Positions 34,001 through 44,085 are shown, numbered from the stretch's first letter. The stretch: DNA of 64,000 nt from Mimachlamys varia (GCA_947623455.1 OX392536.1:11775282-11839281), one strand, 5' to 3'. Made by a program: numbers and translations. Notes: a model not told the origin generated them from the letters alone.

Positions 34001-37000
34001 CGCACAAGATAATAAGACCAGGTGTTCTTGAAGAGTAAGCGTCTTCTGCTTCATCGACGACACCCGCCATGTAAATCTTGGTCACATCCAAGTAAGCATC
34101 AATCCTCAAAATGAGAACCGATTCATCATTGTCATCACAACAAGTAACCACACTAACAAGCAAACCCAAAAACGTCCATCTTCATATTACACAAAGATAC
34201 AGAATATTTCTCGATGAGAATAATGCAAATGATCAGTTATGTTGTTATACAATATGCAAATAATCAGTTGTGTTGTTATACAATATGCAAATAATCAGTT
34301 GTGTTGCTCTATGATATATAAATAATCAGTTGTGTTGGTATATAATATACAAATAATAGGTTTTATTGGTATATAATATAAATGAAAATAGTTACCGTTC
34401 GTCTTCTACTTACAGATTTCCGTAAATTTAGAAACAGACCATTTCCTAATTGGAAGGTACAGACATGTGGAATATCAGATGGACGTTATAAAGACATTTT
34501 GAATTGAATATTATTGTGAATAAGGCATATTGGAAACACCAGACGTATGCCTCTGTGGGGTGTTACAAAGAATATCTGTTTATAGCACAGACGTACATCA
34601 CAACCTTCGTCTGCGCGTGCGTACACACAAAGTCTTGTGCTATCTATGACGTAAGACACAAAAGTATTGGTTACGTATACTTTATCGATCTAATTTTTAT
34701 TTTTTTCCCACATATTTTAATTACGTCCCTAATGTAGTTCAATCAAATTGAATACAAAAAAGGAGTTATCGATACTCACTTGATTATAATAACATCTGTT
34801 ATATAAGTAACATGATGCTACTTTCTATTAACATTTAACACAACTTGTCTAGGATAATTTTATCCGCATTAATGCCTATTGTCGTGATTCTATGCTGAAG
34901 TGATGCTGCACGCAGGCTTAGTATTGATAAATAATCGGTCCAGCGGGAAGTTCATTGGCTCGGAAATAGACCCGGATATGACCAGCCAGGCAGAATAAAC
35001 GCACGACCTTTACATGAACCACTACCTCAGTTACTTCTGGCCCTAGGTAGGATTATATTGTGTCTACCCTGTCCCCGTTGTTTGTGTTTTCGTAGTACAT
35101 GATTTGAAATTATATAGATCAAGGATGACGTAGCACACACACATGTGTTGCACCATTTAAATTTAGTAATAGAAACAGTATGCCGAAAAATGAATTAAAC
35201 TGCGTCGTACAGCTGTTTCGTCCTCCTAGGACTCTTCAGTGATCCAAGGGGCCAAAGGTAATCTTGGGTTTTACGCACCTGACCCTTCTGCTTCTACATT
35301 AGTTTATAGTTTTTGGATTTCCACCTTTTGGCCCCTAGCATCACAGAAGATTCCTAGGAGGACGAAACAGCTGTATAATGCAGTTTAATTCATTTTTTTT
35401 CGGCATACTGTGTCTATTACTAAATCTAAAAGGTGCAGCATATGTTAGTGTTACATCACCTTTAGATAAGTACGTTAGAACGAGGTTCTCTCGGTCGCAA
35501 TTTGAGGGAAGCGTCACCCAATGTGTTCTTAAAGTATCCTCTAGCATCACCGAGAAGGGGAATACTAGCATGCATGCTGTATAACACCTTAGAGTTGGAA
35601 ACATGTCCATACACACGTCAATTTTAAACACATATATATACTTCTCTCGGAGATTCAAATTCCTACCGCAATACCAATATTTGTTCCCACATTAAACTGA
35701 TGATTACATTGCTACGTGTATTGGTGTTATAACTAGTATTCATTCAATCTCTTTAGTTATCTATGGCAGAGAAAATATGCAAATGGTTTATAAACAAGCA
35801 TTCATTTTATACCGGAAATCACGTTAAGTGACGCTCTCCAATGTAAATCTGAAATAGTGAAACACTGGCTCAGTGTAAATATGAAGGCTACGTCGAACCT
35901 TTTATCTACATTTCATGTTTTTTGTTGGATAAAATGTTGTCATACGATTCGAATGTTATACCGGGTATGTTTATGGCAGTTGCTTGTCTGTTTGAAGTTT
36001 AATGGATTCGGTAATCATATGCTGGTATTATTAATATTATCTAAAATACGGGTTCAATACCTAACCATAAACCAAGTTTCATGTTTGATATATTTCTACA
36101 TGAACAATAGCTAACTCGTTACCAAGTTTCATGTTTGATATATGTCGACATGAACAATAACTAACTCTATATACTGTACCAAGTTTCATGTTTGATATAT
36201 TTCTACATAAACAAAAGCTAACTCTATACCAAGTTTATGTTTCACATATTTCTTACTTTAACAATAGCTAACTCTATACCAAGTTTATGTTTCACATATT
36301 TCTTACTTTAACAATAGCTAACTCGTTACCAAGTTTCATGTTTGATATATTTCTACATGAACAATAGCTAACTCTATACCAAGTTTATGTTTCACATATT
36401 TCTTACTTTAACAATAGCTAACTCTATACCAAGTTTATGTTTCACATATTTCTTACTTTAACAATAGCTAACTCTATACCAAGTTTATGTTTCACATATT
36501 TCTACCTTTAACAATAGCTAACTCTATACCAAGTTTATGTTTCACATATTTCTTACATGAACAATAGCTAACTCTATACCAAGTTTATGTTTCACATATT
36601 TCTTACATGAACAATAGCTAACTCTATACCAAGTTTATGTTTCACATATTTCTTACATGAACAATAGCTAACTCTATACCAAGTTTATGTTTCACATATT
36701 TCTTACATGAACAATAGCTAACTCTATACCAAGTTTATGTTTCACATATTTCTTACATGAACAATAGCTAACTCTATACCAAGTTTATGTTTCACATATT
36801 TCTTACATGAAAAACCATATATCAAGTTCATGTTTCACATATATCTTTCACGAACAATAGCTAACCCTATACCGAGTTTCCTGTTTCACATATGATCAAA
36901 CATATGCGACAAATCTTTCTATTCTGACGTCAAGATCGCATTGACGTAGACAGGTGCTGACTGACGTAATTCCAGTAGTGGAAAGATGGAGGTTTTGCTG

Positions 37001-39133
37001 TATTTGACGTGGAAAACGCCCCCTCCCTCCTTCTGAATCCATTTAGTAACTATAGTAACCTTAGTAACTATATGTAGTGGTTGGTTTTATGTGTTCGTTA
37101 AGAGTTCCTGTTTTAGTGTCCCTATTGCGGTGGTGTCGTTATATCGACATTAACTGTATACATACCACATGGCAAATAGGATAGTAATGTCTGACCCTAT
37201 AATCTAAACATATCAGCTAATGGATCTTCATTTAATGAATACATGTAAAATAATTTGTGCTTAGAATAGAATCAAATATAATTTGATTCCAAATGTACTT
37301 TAAGCAATTATGGTGTCGGCGATCGTTTTAAATCTAGAGTACATTACACATATAAATCTAGTGACAATGCACAGTTCTAACTCATTTCGTCAGGAGAGCT
37401 TAATGACACTGTTGACATGGATGCTAGATTATATGCAAATGTGTATCAATTTCGGGATTAAATTATTGTAGTTTTTGTTGATACTGTCCGTTTTACGCCA
37501 TTATATTTATTGACAAGTGTTTGTATTCAATACAAAATTAGCGCCATGTGGACACCGCCTCGCGTCGATACCGCCTGTGTGTGATTGATCGCTCTACCAG
37601 TAAACGGCCATTGAGAATTTCTGCTGGGATGAAGGCAAATAAACAAAGTAGATTTGCTTAAAGTTTTATTACGTCACATAATCTGTTCATGAAAGAGCGA
37701 AAATCTATGTACAGATGTTCTCAAGCGTTATTTATACATTAACTGGCATCCAGCTTTTAAGTTGGTCTTTTGTGGCAAAACTGCATATTGCTTAATACAT
37801 GTTGTAATGATTCCATCAATAATGTATATATGGGACAATTCCGAAATACTAACAGAATTTTAAAAGTGTTGGATGCAAAAACATTTGATATAGAGTCAAG
37901 TACTCGTTATTGCCACTGCTAATTCCAATGATCTTTAGAAGCAGTGCGTTTGTTTATGATCTGGCAAGATCTCCCAAACTAAACTTCCAAATTAATTAGA
38001 TCTACCTGATCAGAATAAGTCATGGTAAAACTTCGCTATAACACGGCGTGTGCTTTATTTTATCACACAACTGATCCATTCAATCATGTCACACGATCAT
38101 GTCATAAATTTGGTATTACACACGTGTAATACACCGTAACACTACTGTGACGTCATAAACAAATGACTTTTTAATGACGTCATATGATTGTTTCGGTAGT
38201 GAAAATCGTACCATCAAAGTAGAAATTTGCATGCTTTATAAAGAAAGAATTTGAGTGTTTTGGGATCTTACACGAGTGTCAATGTAATATGAAATTTATA
38301 AAACTCGTTGAATAATATAATATGTCACTGCGCCTAAAGGCTCGGGATATATCTAATTATTCAACTCGTTTAATAAATTCCATATTACATGGACACTCGT
38401 GTAAGATCCTCTATATATGAAGTTGTTTATATTCTCAAGTTCTAGCTGTTTCTAGGAAGGTAAAATCGAGCTGAATATTCAATTTAAGATATATACTTAC
38501 AACACAAACTTCCAAAACGTCCAGTGGTTTTCGTCTGGTATAGTCAGGAGAGTGTTGTTGATATTCTCACATATTTGTCTCGCTCCATTCCAGGAGTGTT
38601 TGGTTCGGTAAACAGTGAAAACACTCGGCCCTATAACCCAGGCTTGTATGTGGTCACACACAGCACATAGCAGACCTACGGACAACAGACATATACTTAT
38701 TGCACCAAAGTATCTTTCAGGAGAGGGAGATGTATTAAAAATCATTGTCAAGTATATAGTATTAATCATTAGTATACAAGACTTATTAGTGAGTTATTTA
38801 CTGGACCGAAGATGTTAAAGGCCTTTTTTCCTCGGCACTGTTTACCGGGATTGCAGTCTGTTGCTCACAAGATCACTATTTCGCTTCATTTTTGAGAAGA
38901 AACTATCAAGGATTTAACGAATCTCGCAAATAAGTCGCATATAAGTCCATACGTTAAAGTTCTTTTTAGTACCAAAAGTCGTGTTTAGTGCAAGAGGGCG
39001 ATACAATAAGCAACATTTAGTAGTTCGATTGAGGAAAACATACGTAGAAATTGAAATAAACAGGATTTTGCTGATAAATGCGTTAATGAATTCAGAAATT
39101 CAACTTACTGAAAATCACAACTGTACCCAGCAT
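27177..39133 (-). CDS. C-type-lectin-like / PAN-like single-pass membrane receptor (gene-level entry)
   Basis: Six exons on the - strand, all with GT/AG borders and matching phases: 39133-39109, 38675-38501, 32438-32158, 30916-30680, 29559-29464 and 28099-27177. They give 1,737 nt, 578 residues plus stop. Order: signal peptide (1 to ~20), C-type-lectin-like domain (~21-160), Cys-rich PAN/apple-like module (~161-240), Thr-rich stalk (~270-305), membrane span (~353-373), then a ~205-residue Ser-rich cytoplasmic tail. Known family role: extracellular recognition of glycans or proteins. The canonical Ca/sugar residues (EPN or QPD, WND) are not visible, so the ligand may not be a Ca-dependent sugar. 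No ITAM or ITIM was seen. The exact product name is unknown to me. Confidence 0.88.
28100..29463. other. Lectin gene intron 5, nothing recognised
   Basis: No array or element ends were seen; the open frames on either strand lack support. Confidence 0.45.
29464..29559 (-). CDS. Lectin receptor exon 5: linker
   Basis: 96 bp, phase 1 in and phase 1 out, acceptor TATTTCAG, donor GTATGT. It encodes FGDAANITNADPYPDGTCLL and EEITSLPSTST, with one potential N-glycosylation site (NIT) and one Cys. It is a short spacer between the Cys-rich module and the stalk. Confidence 0.8.
30680..30916 (-). CDS. Lectin receptor exon 4: Cys-rich PAN/apple-like module
   Basis: 237 bp, phase 1 to phase 1, acceptor ATTCCACGTTTAG, donor GTAAGC. 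A single-exon module begins GSCTYPGCDEYVRV, then NNQCISMCQNVPECRTN, GICHVFN, FYRMCLVYG and TINTCPGDN. It has eight Cys. The spacing CxxxCxxxxxC, then C near an aromatic, resembles PAN/apple domains; this assignment is moderate. N-glycosylation motifs NFT, NVT and NDT are present. A symmetric 1-1 module of this kind can be shuffled as a unit. Confidence 0.82.
31205..31345 (+). repeat. Fragment of dispersed repeat family 'D'
   Basis: AGAGAATACCGAAGCGTCTA, ATCTGAACTTAAAATCGATT, GAACTAGGGGCAACAT and ATGGAGACCC follow the 5' part of the family D order. The half containing the GCGTCTTCTGCTTCATCGAC segment is absent. Confidence 0.6.
31829..32020 (+). mobile_element. Half-copy of the 35.1-kb foldback element
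   Basis: GATGACGTAACACACACATG, TAGTAATAGATACAGCATGC, CAGCTGTTTCGTACTCCTAG and GCTAGGGGCCAAAAGGTGGG match one arm of the palindrome at 35123-35460. The opposite arm is missing. It lies about 140 bp from lectin exon 3 in its downstream intron. Confidence 0.8.
32158..32438 (-). CDS. Lectin receptor exon 3: C-terminal part of C-type-lectin-like domain
   Basis: 281 bp, phase 2 in and phase 1 out, acceptor TGCTGTTTTAG, donor GTAAGT. It encodes SRYWFGLHAPDPSN, then VWADCGIPSWIEWISEG, QQCIAFDVYF and IWLADSCATNNYFVCSE. The GL, W..G and final C...FVC pattern follows the C-type-lectin fold. The usual EPN/QPD is replaced and WND reads WLAD, so calcium and sugar binding at the classical site is doubtful. 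Confidence 0.87.
32500..33385 (+). repeat. AT-rich minisatellite, ~28-33-bp units (first part)
   Basis: About 28 units of ATAATCAGTTGTGTTGGTAT followed by an AT-rich spacer such as ATAATATACAA or ATAATATATAG. Another spacer type is ACTATACAATTAA. Unit length varies with the spacer. The array resumes at 34226-34385 after an unrelated 840-bp block. Confidence 0.92.
33386..33892. other. Non-repeat block interrupting the AT-rich minisatellite
   Basis: Non-repetitive sequence between the last array unit and the family D repeat. No coding potential was seen. Together with the family D copy it separates two parts of one array. Confidence 0.5.
33893..34185 (-). repeat. Dispersed repeat family 'D', best-preserved copy with conserved peptide
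   Basis: On the reverse strand an open frame (34169-33945, 74 codons) reads from MGLLVSVVTCCDDND through SVLILRIDAYLDVTKIYMAG and VVDEAEDAYSS to SFVPILPIV. Relatives at 22564-22850, 43040-43178 and 45812-46097 keep the segment YLDMTKIYMAGVVDEAEDAY or close variants. I do not recognise the peptide. It may be a captured gene fragment or the remains of a coding exon spread by a mobile element. Confidence 0.7.
34226..34385 (+). repeat. AT-rich minisatellite (second part)
   Basis: Five units of AATAATCAGTTGTGTTGTTA followed by an AT-rich spacer (TACAATATGC, TATAATATAC). They continue the array seen at 32500-33385. Confidence 0.9.
35123..35460. mobile_element. Foldback element with ~130-bp inverted arms
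   Basis: The left arm (35123 to ~35255) contains GATGACGTAGCACACACACA, TAGTAATAGAAACAGTATGC and CAGCTGTTTCGTCCTCCTAG. The right arm (~35325-35460) is its reverse complement with scattered differences: CTAGGAGGACGAAACAGCTG, GCATACTGTGTCTATTACTA and TTACATCACC. The centre is about 70 bp. There is no protein coding. It sits in the lectin gene intron between exons 2 and 3. Confidence 0.88.
36065..36890 (+). repeat. 50-bp minisatellite
   Basis: About 16 units of 50 bp (ACCAAGTTTATGTTTCACAT, then ATTTCTTACATGAACAATAG and CTAACTCTAT). The first units are a different subtype (TTTCATGTTTGATATATTTC). The middle holds long runs of identical units, such as the five from about 36530 to 36790, showing recent homogenisation. 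It lies in the lectin intron between exons 2 and 3. Confidence 0.95.
36891..38262. other. Lectin gene intron 2, remainder, nothing recognised
   Basis: AT-rich. A small palindrome, TATTACACACGTGTAATA, occurs near 38114. No exon or array was seen. Confidence 0.45.
38263..38409. mobile_element. 147-bp MITE with ~50-bp inverted repeats
   Basis: GGATCTTACACGAGTGTCAA pairs with TTACATGGACACTCGTGTAAGATCC at the ends. The arms continue inwards through AAAACTCGTTGAATAAT and ATTATTCAACTCGTTTAAT. The loop is short with no coding. It lies in the lectin intron, about 90 bp from the exon 2 donor. Confidence 0.85.
38501..38675 (-). CDS. Lectin receptor exon 2: signal peptide end and N-terminal part of lectin domain
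   Basis: 175 bp, phase 1 in and phase 2 out, acceptor TGTTGTCCGTAG, donor GTAAGT. It encodes LLCAVCDHIQAWVIGPSVF, then SWNGARQICENINNTLLTIP, the first lectin helix with its conserved Cys. The frame also runs open upstream of the acceptor to an ATG at 38769 with a hydrophobic leader. The spliced exon 1 gives a shorter, cleaner signal peptide and is preferred; an alternative first exon cannot be excluded. Confidence 0.82.
39109..39133 (-). CDS. Lectin receptor exon 1: start codon and signal peptide
   Basis: 25 coding nt: ATG, then codons for MLGTVVIF and one base, followed by GTAAGT. Spliced to exon 2 it reads MLGTVVIFSLLCAVCDHIQ, a compact hydrophobic leader ending in small residues. It was too short to stand out as an open frame and was found by matching phase to exon 2. 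The 5' UTR and promoter upstream (above 39133) are not defined. Confidence 0.72.
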
Positions 39134-41066
39134 TGTGATCGCTCAGCTTGATATCCAAACCATATACATAGCTGTAAGTTCCAATAATCTTAAAATGTCC
39201 AACTCTCTTCTCGTCTCCATGTTATTAGTTGCTGTAAGTGAAAGCCACACATATTTGACGATTCTTCATGAAAATAGAATTATACATCCAACGCATCGCT
39301 TTGAATAAAACAAATGTTAAGATTTATAGAATGATTTTTTTTTACAATTACAGTTCAATAACAGACTGCAGCTTTTCTTAACGCTTTTATAGAGATTGAT
39401 TAGAATGGATTTGAAAACACAATATATACAAAACGACACGAGAATGAGATTGACTGCAGTTGTGTCCGTACTTGATAGTTGCGTTCATTCTTAAATTAAT
39501 ACATTGTCAGTTGAGTTTTTCGTCTAACAAGAATTAAACCTTGATATGATAGAACACAAAATGTAACAGTTCGGCGAAAATGTGTAAAATATCAAAACAT
39601 ACAAACAGTGTATCGACACAACTGGTGCTGTATTCTCAAAGGTTTTCAATTCCTCTTATTATCGTAGACATTGAAACCCTCAACAGATATAACTACTCGT
39701 CCCATCGATCACAATAAGTAAAAACCATTTCATAAGAGTTTAAACGTTAGAACAAAAAAAAAAGTTTGCATAATCAAGGTACAATTTTAATACTGGTTAG
39801 CTGAAAAGTAAAAACATGCATATATAATAAAAATTAAAAATGTCAATCAATTACCTTATGGCATTTGCTTTCCGTTTTTTTTTTTTGTAAAATGTGTCCA
39901 CCGCTTGATGCTTATCCGTCCTTTCTTAGCAATAGTAAGAGTAACTTATTCTTCGTATGGTAATAACTTTTGTTTTGCACAGAAACAAATTACAGCTGTT
40001 CAAATATTCACCGCGTTGTTTGTCAAATGCTTTGACAAATTAAAATGGTTCCACATACTTCCAGTACGAAGTTAGTCCACGGTACATTCAGCAATTCATT
40101 TTAAGGCACTTTTCCGAGTTGCTGCCTTCGAACACAGTTTCCGACTCTGATGTTACACGACCAAACAGGTGGACACGCCCGTGCTGTCGGTATCGATTGT
40201 CTAGGTGGCATTGGTGATGAAGCTTTGAACCGACAATCGATTCCATTTACATAAACGATTAACATTAATCAAGCCCTGTTCTTGACATCTTTTACAAGCT
40301 TCTGTTAGTTGAAATAATAATTGAGGTTGATTGAAATGAGCAATTATATGAGGTGCACCTGGAAATGTTTGTGACATAATTATAGATAGTTATTATGTTG
40401 ACGTCTCGCCTCTTCAATGTGGTATATGTATATAACAACCGTACTTAACGTAATGACCATTCTCTCGACTGAACTCTTGCTAACCGGTCTGTCTCTATAC
40501 TGGTACGTAGGATTTGTGTGTATGTGACAGAGAGAGAAAGAATGAGTGTGTGTACGGGGTTGTTTTCTTCATAATAATAACAATGTTATTCAAAAGATAC
40601 ATTCGTATCAAATATTTGTGCATGTAACTATGAGAAAAGAAAAGCTTTAGTTTGGAAGTCACAAGTCAATTGCTGTCGTTGGCTAGAACAGGACATGTCT
40701 CTACAGAGTACTATCAGGATCTAACCCGCCATAGTTTTTATATCATTAGTTTCTTTGAGGCGTAACTAGGGACTTGCATAAGAGATTAAACAAATTATGC
40801 CAGAAAAGTGTTATATATCTGTATAAACTATAGTAAACTTGACCTCCTCCCTGGTAACCCAGGGATACTATACAACAGTTGTCACATGATGATAAATGTT
40901 ATTCAAGTTTGAATAATACACCTCTGAAAACAATCAAAGCATAATATCCAAACGTGTAATATCTCCACACCAACTATAATAAACGTGCCCCTTTCTTATT
41001 GAACAGGTGACCCAGGTGTCACGAAACTCAAACTTATGATAATTTCACCTTCGGACATAAGCTTAA
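39134..41066. other. Region upstream of the lectin gene, no promoter element confirmed
   Basis: This should hold the 5' UTR and promoter of the - strand lectin gene. I see no convincing TATA box at a fixed distance and no further exon. It is AT-rich with no array. Confidence 0.4.
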
Positions 41067-41709
41067 GGAAGCCGGTTAGTGCCAGATGAAGTAAACTTTT
41101 TATCTCGTAATTACGACTTAGTTATCTCGTAATTACGACTTAGTTATCTCGTAATTAGAAACAATAATAATAATAATTTTTCTCAGGTAAAAGGAAAAAT
41201 TAAATACATAAAAACTTTTGAATTTAAAATTTTACAGATGGTAATTATCAAAACAGATTTTGACTTGAATTCCTTGGGATAGCCCATATAAAGCTTAAAA
41301 GGCTTATTTGCTGCACATAAGATATTCCATAAGTCATAATTACGGGATAACTAAGTCGTAATTACGAGATAGTTAAGTCGTAATTACGAGATAACTAAGT
41401 CGTAATTACGACATACTAAGTCGTAATTACGAGATAGCTAAGTCGTAATTACGAGATAGTTAAGACGTAATTACGAGATAACTATGTCGTAATTACGACA
41501 TACTAAGTCGTAATTACGAGATAACTGAGTCGTAATTACGAGATAGCTAAGTCGTAATTACGAGATAGCTAAGTCGTAATTACGAGATAGCTAAGTCGTA
41601 ATTACGAGATAGCTAAGTCGTAATTACGACATACTAAGTCGTAATTACGAGATAACTAAGTCGTAATTACGACATAAAAGTTTACTTCATGTGGCACTAA
41701 CCGGCTTCC
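41067..41709. mobile_element. Inverted-repeat element filled with GTAATTAC palindromes
   Basis: The ends are GGAAGCCGGTTAGTGCCAGA and its near reverse complement GTGGCACTAACCGGCTTCC, followed on each side by GAAGTAAACTTTT / AAAAGTTTACTTC. Just inside lie tandem units of about 22 bp (TAAGTCGTAATTACGAGATA plus AC or GC). There are three on the left in inverse orientation and about 15 on the right. The unique centre is about 41163-41335. There is no open frame. It is non-autonomous, and a clear target duplication was not found. Confidence 0.85.
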
Positions 41710-41878
41710 GTAATAGTATGCATCTACGTAAAAAATATTTGTTCCAGAATATCTAGGTCTGGGGTAGAAGATTTTCGGTTTTTTTTTTTTTTACCAATTT
41801 GGCCCCTCTTTTGCTCTACCTCTCAAGCCCCTTGCGGGTAAGAAGCACACAATTTAATTTGCATTTGACAAAACTCTT

Positions 41879-41951
41879 CTACAAAACAAAACAAAACAAA
41901 CAAACAAACAAAAACAAAAACACGACAAAAACAACAAAAAACAAAAACAAG
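41879..41951 (+). repeat. A/C-rich simple repeat
   Basis: Low-complexity (AAAAC)n and (AAAC)n tract, preceded by a T tract at 41779-41792. No other signal. Confidence 0.9.
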
Positions 41952-43039
41952 CCTGATATTGGATTAGTGGTTTTGGAGAAGTCAAAAATGTTACCAGTTA
42001 ACGGACGACGGACTAGGACAAATGAAAGTAGCTCACATGAGCAATCACGTATTAAGTTAAAAGACAAAGTACAGAAATCACAGTTGTGCTTTTCATGTCG
42101 AATTTGCTTTTGTTTTATAATTTTAATTGAAACAGCTGAACAATAAGAGGTTTGATATAGAGTTTATATATATAACACGTCTATGTCAATGACACAATAG
42201 CTGTGCTTCTAACGCTGGGTGCACATTACCATTGTTGTGTGCACCTTGCTGTGCTATATTTTAGAGATATTGGATGATGCTTATTCTCTTTTGAATAAAT
42301 TCATTCAAGGTGCGCGCTGATTGGATTTTAAAATCTAAACTGGGACCACGTTGTAAAGAATGTTCTACTGAATATACATGGCTGTCGGTAAAGTGGAATT
42401 CCCTGTAGCTGTACCGTATACACAACAATACCAATAACGGGACGGACGTGTACAGAGGTTCTGGCGTATTGTCTAGACATGCTAATAGCACTTTCTCGGT
42501 TGACATTTATAAAGCAGTGTATGTACATATCTAATGTTTCCATAGATTTCTGTTTCTTTTTAAGTTGTCTGAAGCGAGAGGATGTTTGTATTTACAGTCT
42601 GTTTAATCTTGTTACTATGTGACATTATTTGTTTTATACCACAGCCTCTTTTTCACCCCAACCGTTATTGTGTCCCAATGACATGGACACTTGTTATTTA
42701 CACTCGAAGGATACGATTAAGATAAATGTATTAATTAAAGCTATTATAAACTGGAACGCTTTTTCAGTATCTATGAGGTATTAAATCCCACATGACCATT
42801 TGAAATTTGTCCTGTGATATCGCCAAAAGCAATGAAATTTGGCCATGAAAGGGGACATCCCAACAAAAGCAAAGTTAAAAAGAAAAACACCAGGGTCGGG
42901 ATAAATCAGCTCTAAGTATTAAGTTCGCCAGAATTTGACATTCGTCGAATCCTGGATGTAGTCATCCAAAAGTAATATCTTTTCTCACTCCTCAAATGAG
43001 ACGTTAATGTAATTTGGTCATCGGCATTATAATGGTCTG
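41952..43039. other. Intergenic sequence, no gene seen
   Basis: Short frames on both strands lack splice context or recognisable residues. The sequence AAGTGGAATTCCCTGTAGCT near 42390 may belong to a dispersed repeat, but a second copy is not present in the window. Confidence 0.4.
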
Positions 43040-43178
43040 ACGGACCCTTTAAAAAGTACAAGAGAATAAGACCACGTGTTCCGGAAGAGTAAGCGTCTTC
43101 TGCTTCATCGACGACACCCGCCATGTAAATCTTTGTCAAATCAAAGTAGACATCAAGTTCTCAAAAGGAGAACCGACA
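43040..43178 (-). repeat. Dispersed repeat family 'D', partial copy
   Basis: TACAAGAGAATAAGACCACG, TTCCGGAAGAGTAAGCGTCT and TCATCGACGACACCCGCCAT match the family. On the reverse strand it keeps MTKIYMAGVVDEAEDAYSSG. Confidence 0.75.
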
Positions 43179-43505
43179 TTGTATTCACTACCTCAGGAAT
43201 TGCCAACTCTGCAATCGTTGCAAACAAAACATGTTGAAGATGACCTGCTGAAGCTGGAGTCGAGGCTAAGTAAGAGTATTGACGAAATTCGACTAGTTAA
43301 GCTTGTTCTACTAGACAGCCACAAGATACCATCGACTCGACATACTATGAGAGTCAAATCTGCTAACAAGGGGACTGATACCATTAACATCAACAATATA
43401 TTGCACCATACTGAAAAGTGGATATTTTTCCGCGTTGGTTTTTTTTGGCTAAGTCAGCCTCCAAACTATCAGTACCACCGTATTTCCGATATAAAAGTAA
43501 CCTAG
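43179..43505 (+). other. Open frame of unknown nature between two family D fragments
   Basis: 108 codons with a helical, charged middle: ELPTLQSLQTKHVEDDLLKL, ESRLSKSIDEIRLVKLVLLD, SHKIPSTRH. Composition is more protein-like than most short frames here. ATTCACTACCTCAG directly upstream could act as an acceptor. It is boxed between a partial family D copy and its inverted fragment at 43553-43634, so it may be internal cargo of a larger repeat. I do not recognise it; a real exon is possible but unproven. Confidence 0.3.
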
Positions 43506-43552
43506 AGCTATTCTGTACCTTTTTCATCTCAACTTTTCTTGTAGTTGTAAAT

Positions 43553-43634
43553 CTTTCCTTTGTTCATATCTTGGCCCTGGTATAATTGATTCTGGGTTTG
43601 AATTATGGTTTTGTTGACGCTTTGGCAATCACCG
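43553..43634 (-). repeat. Dispersed repeat family 'D', 5' fragment, inverted
   Basis: AAATCTTTCCTTTGTTCATA, then GAATTATGGTTTTGTTGACG and CTTTGGCAATC, is the reverse complement of the family D 5' part. It is in opposite orientation to the fragment at 43040-43178. Confidence 0.65.
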
Positions 43635-43986
43635 GTTTTCAATGGTTAAACCGAAGCATACACTAGGATATTTTGACAAACAGTTGTTTTAGCTACGCAA
43701 TTGCTCCACTAGGTGAAAGAAAGGTAGTTGTAGTAATGATTTGTATACTTGATAGGGTTACGTGTGTCCTGTCGGCAATGCACATATCTAACAAGGATTT
43801 AATCAAACACGAGAATAACTATACAGAAACACATTTAAAAATGGCTCTTTGTATACATGTCTAATAAAATCGTGTCAACTAAATAACGAAATGGAATGAT
43901 TTTTGATAATTATCTGATTCCATTAAAAACCGGAAAACAACAAGTATAACTAAACAAGACAGATCATGGATGGCAGCACCTTGGGA

Positions 43987-44085
43987 AAAAATCAGAGGAT
44001 ACCAAAGCGTCAACAAATTATCCAAACTCAAAATCGTTTAAACTAGTAAGAGGCAAAATATGAATAAAGGAAAGATTTTACATTG
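43987..44085 (+). repeat. Dispersed repeat family 'D', 5' fragment
   Basis: AAATCAGAGGATACCAAAGC, CAAACTCAAAATCGTTTAAA and GGCAAAATATGAATAAAGGA follow the family order and then break off. Confidence 0.65.
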
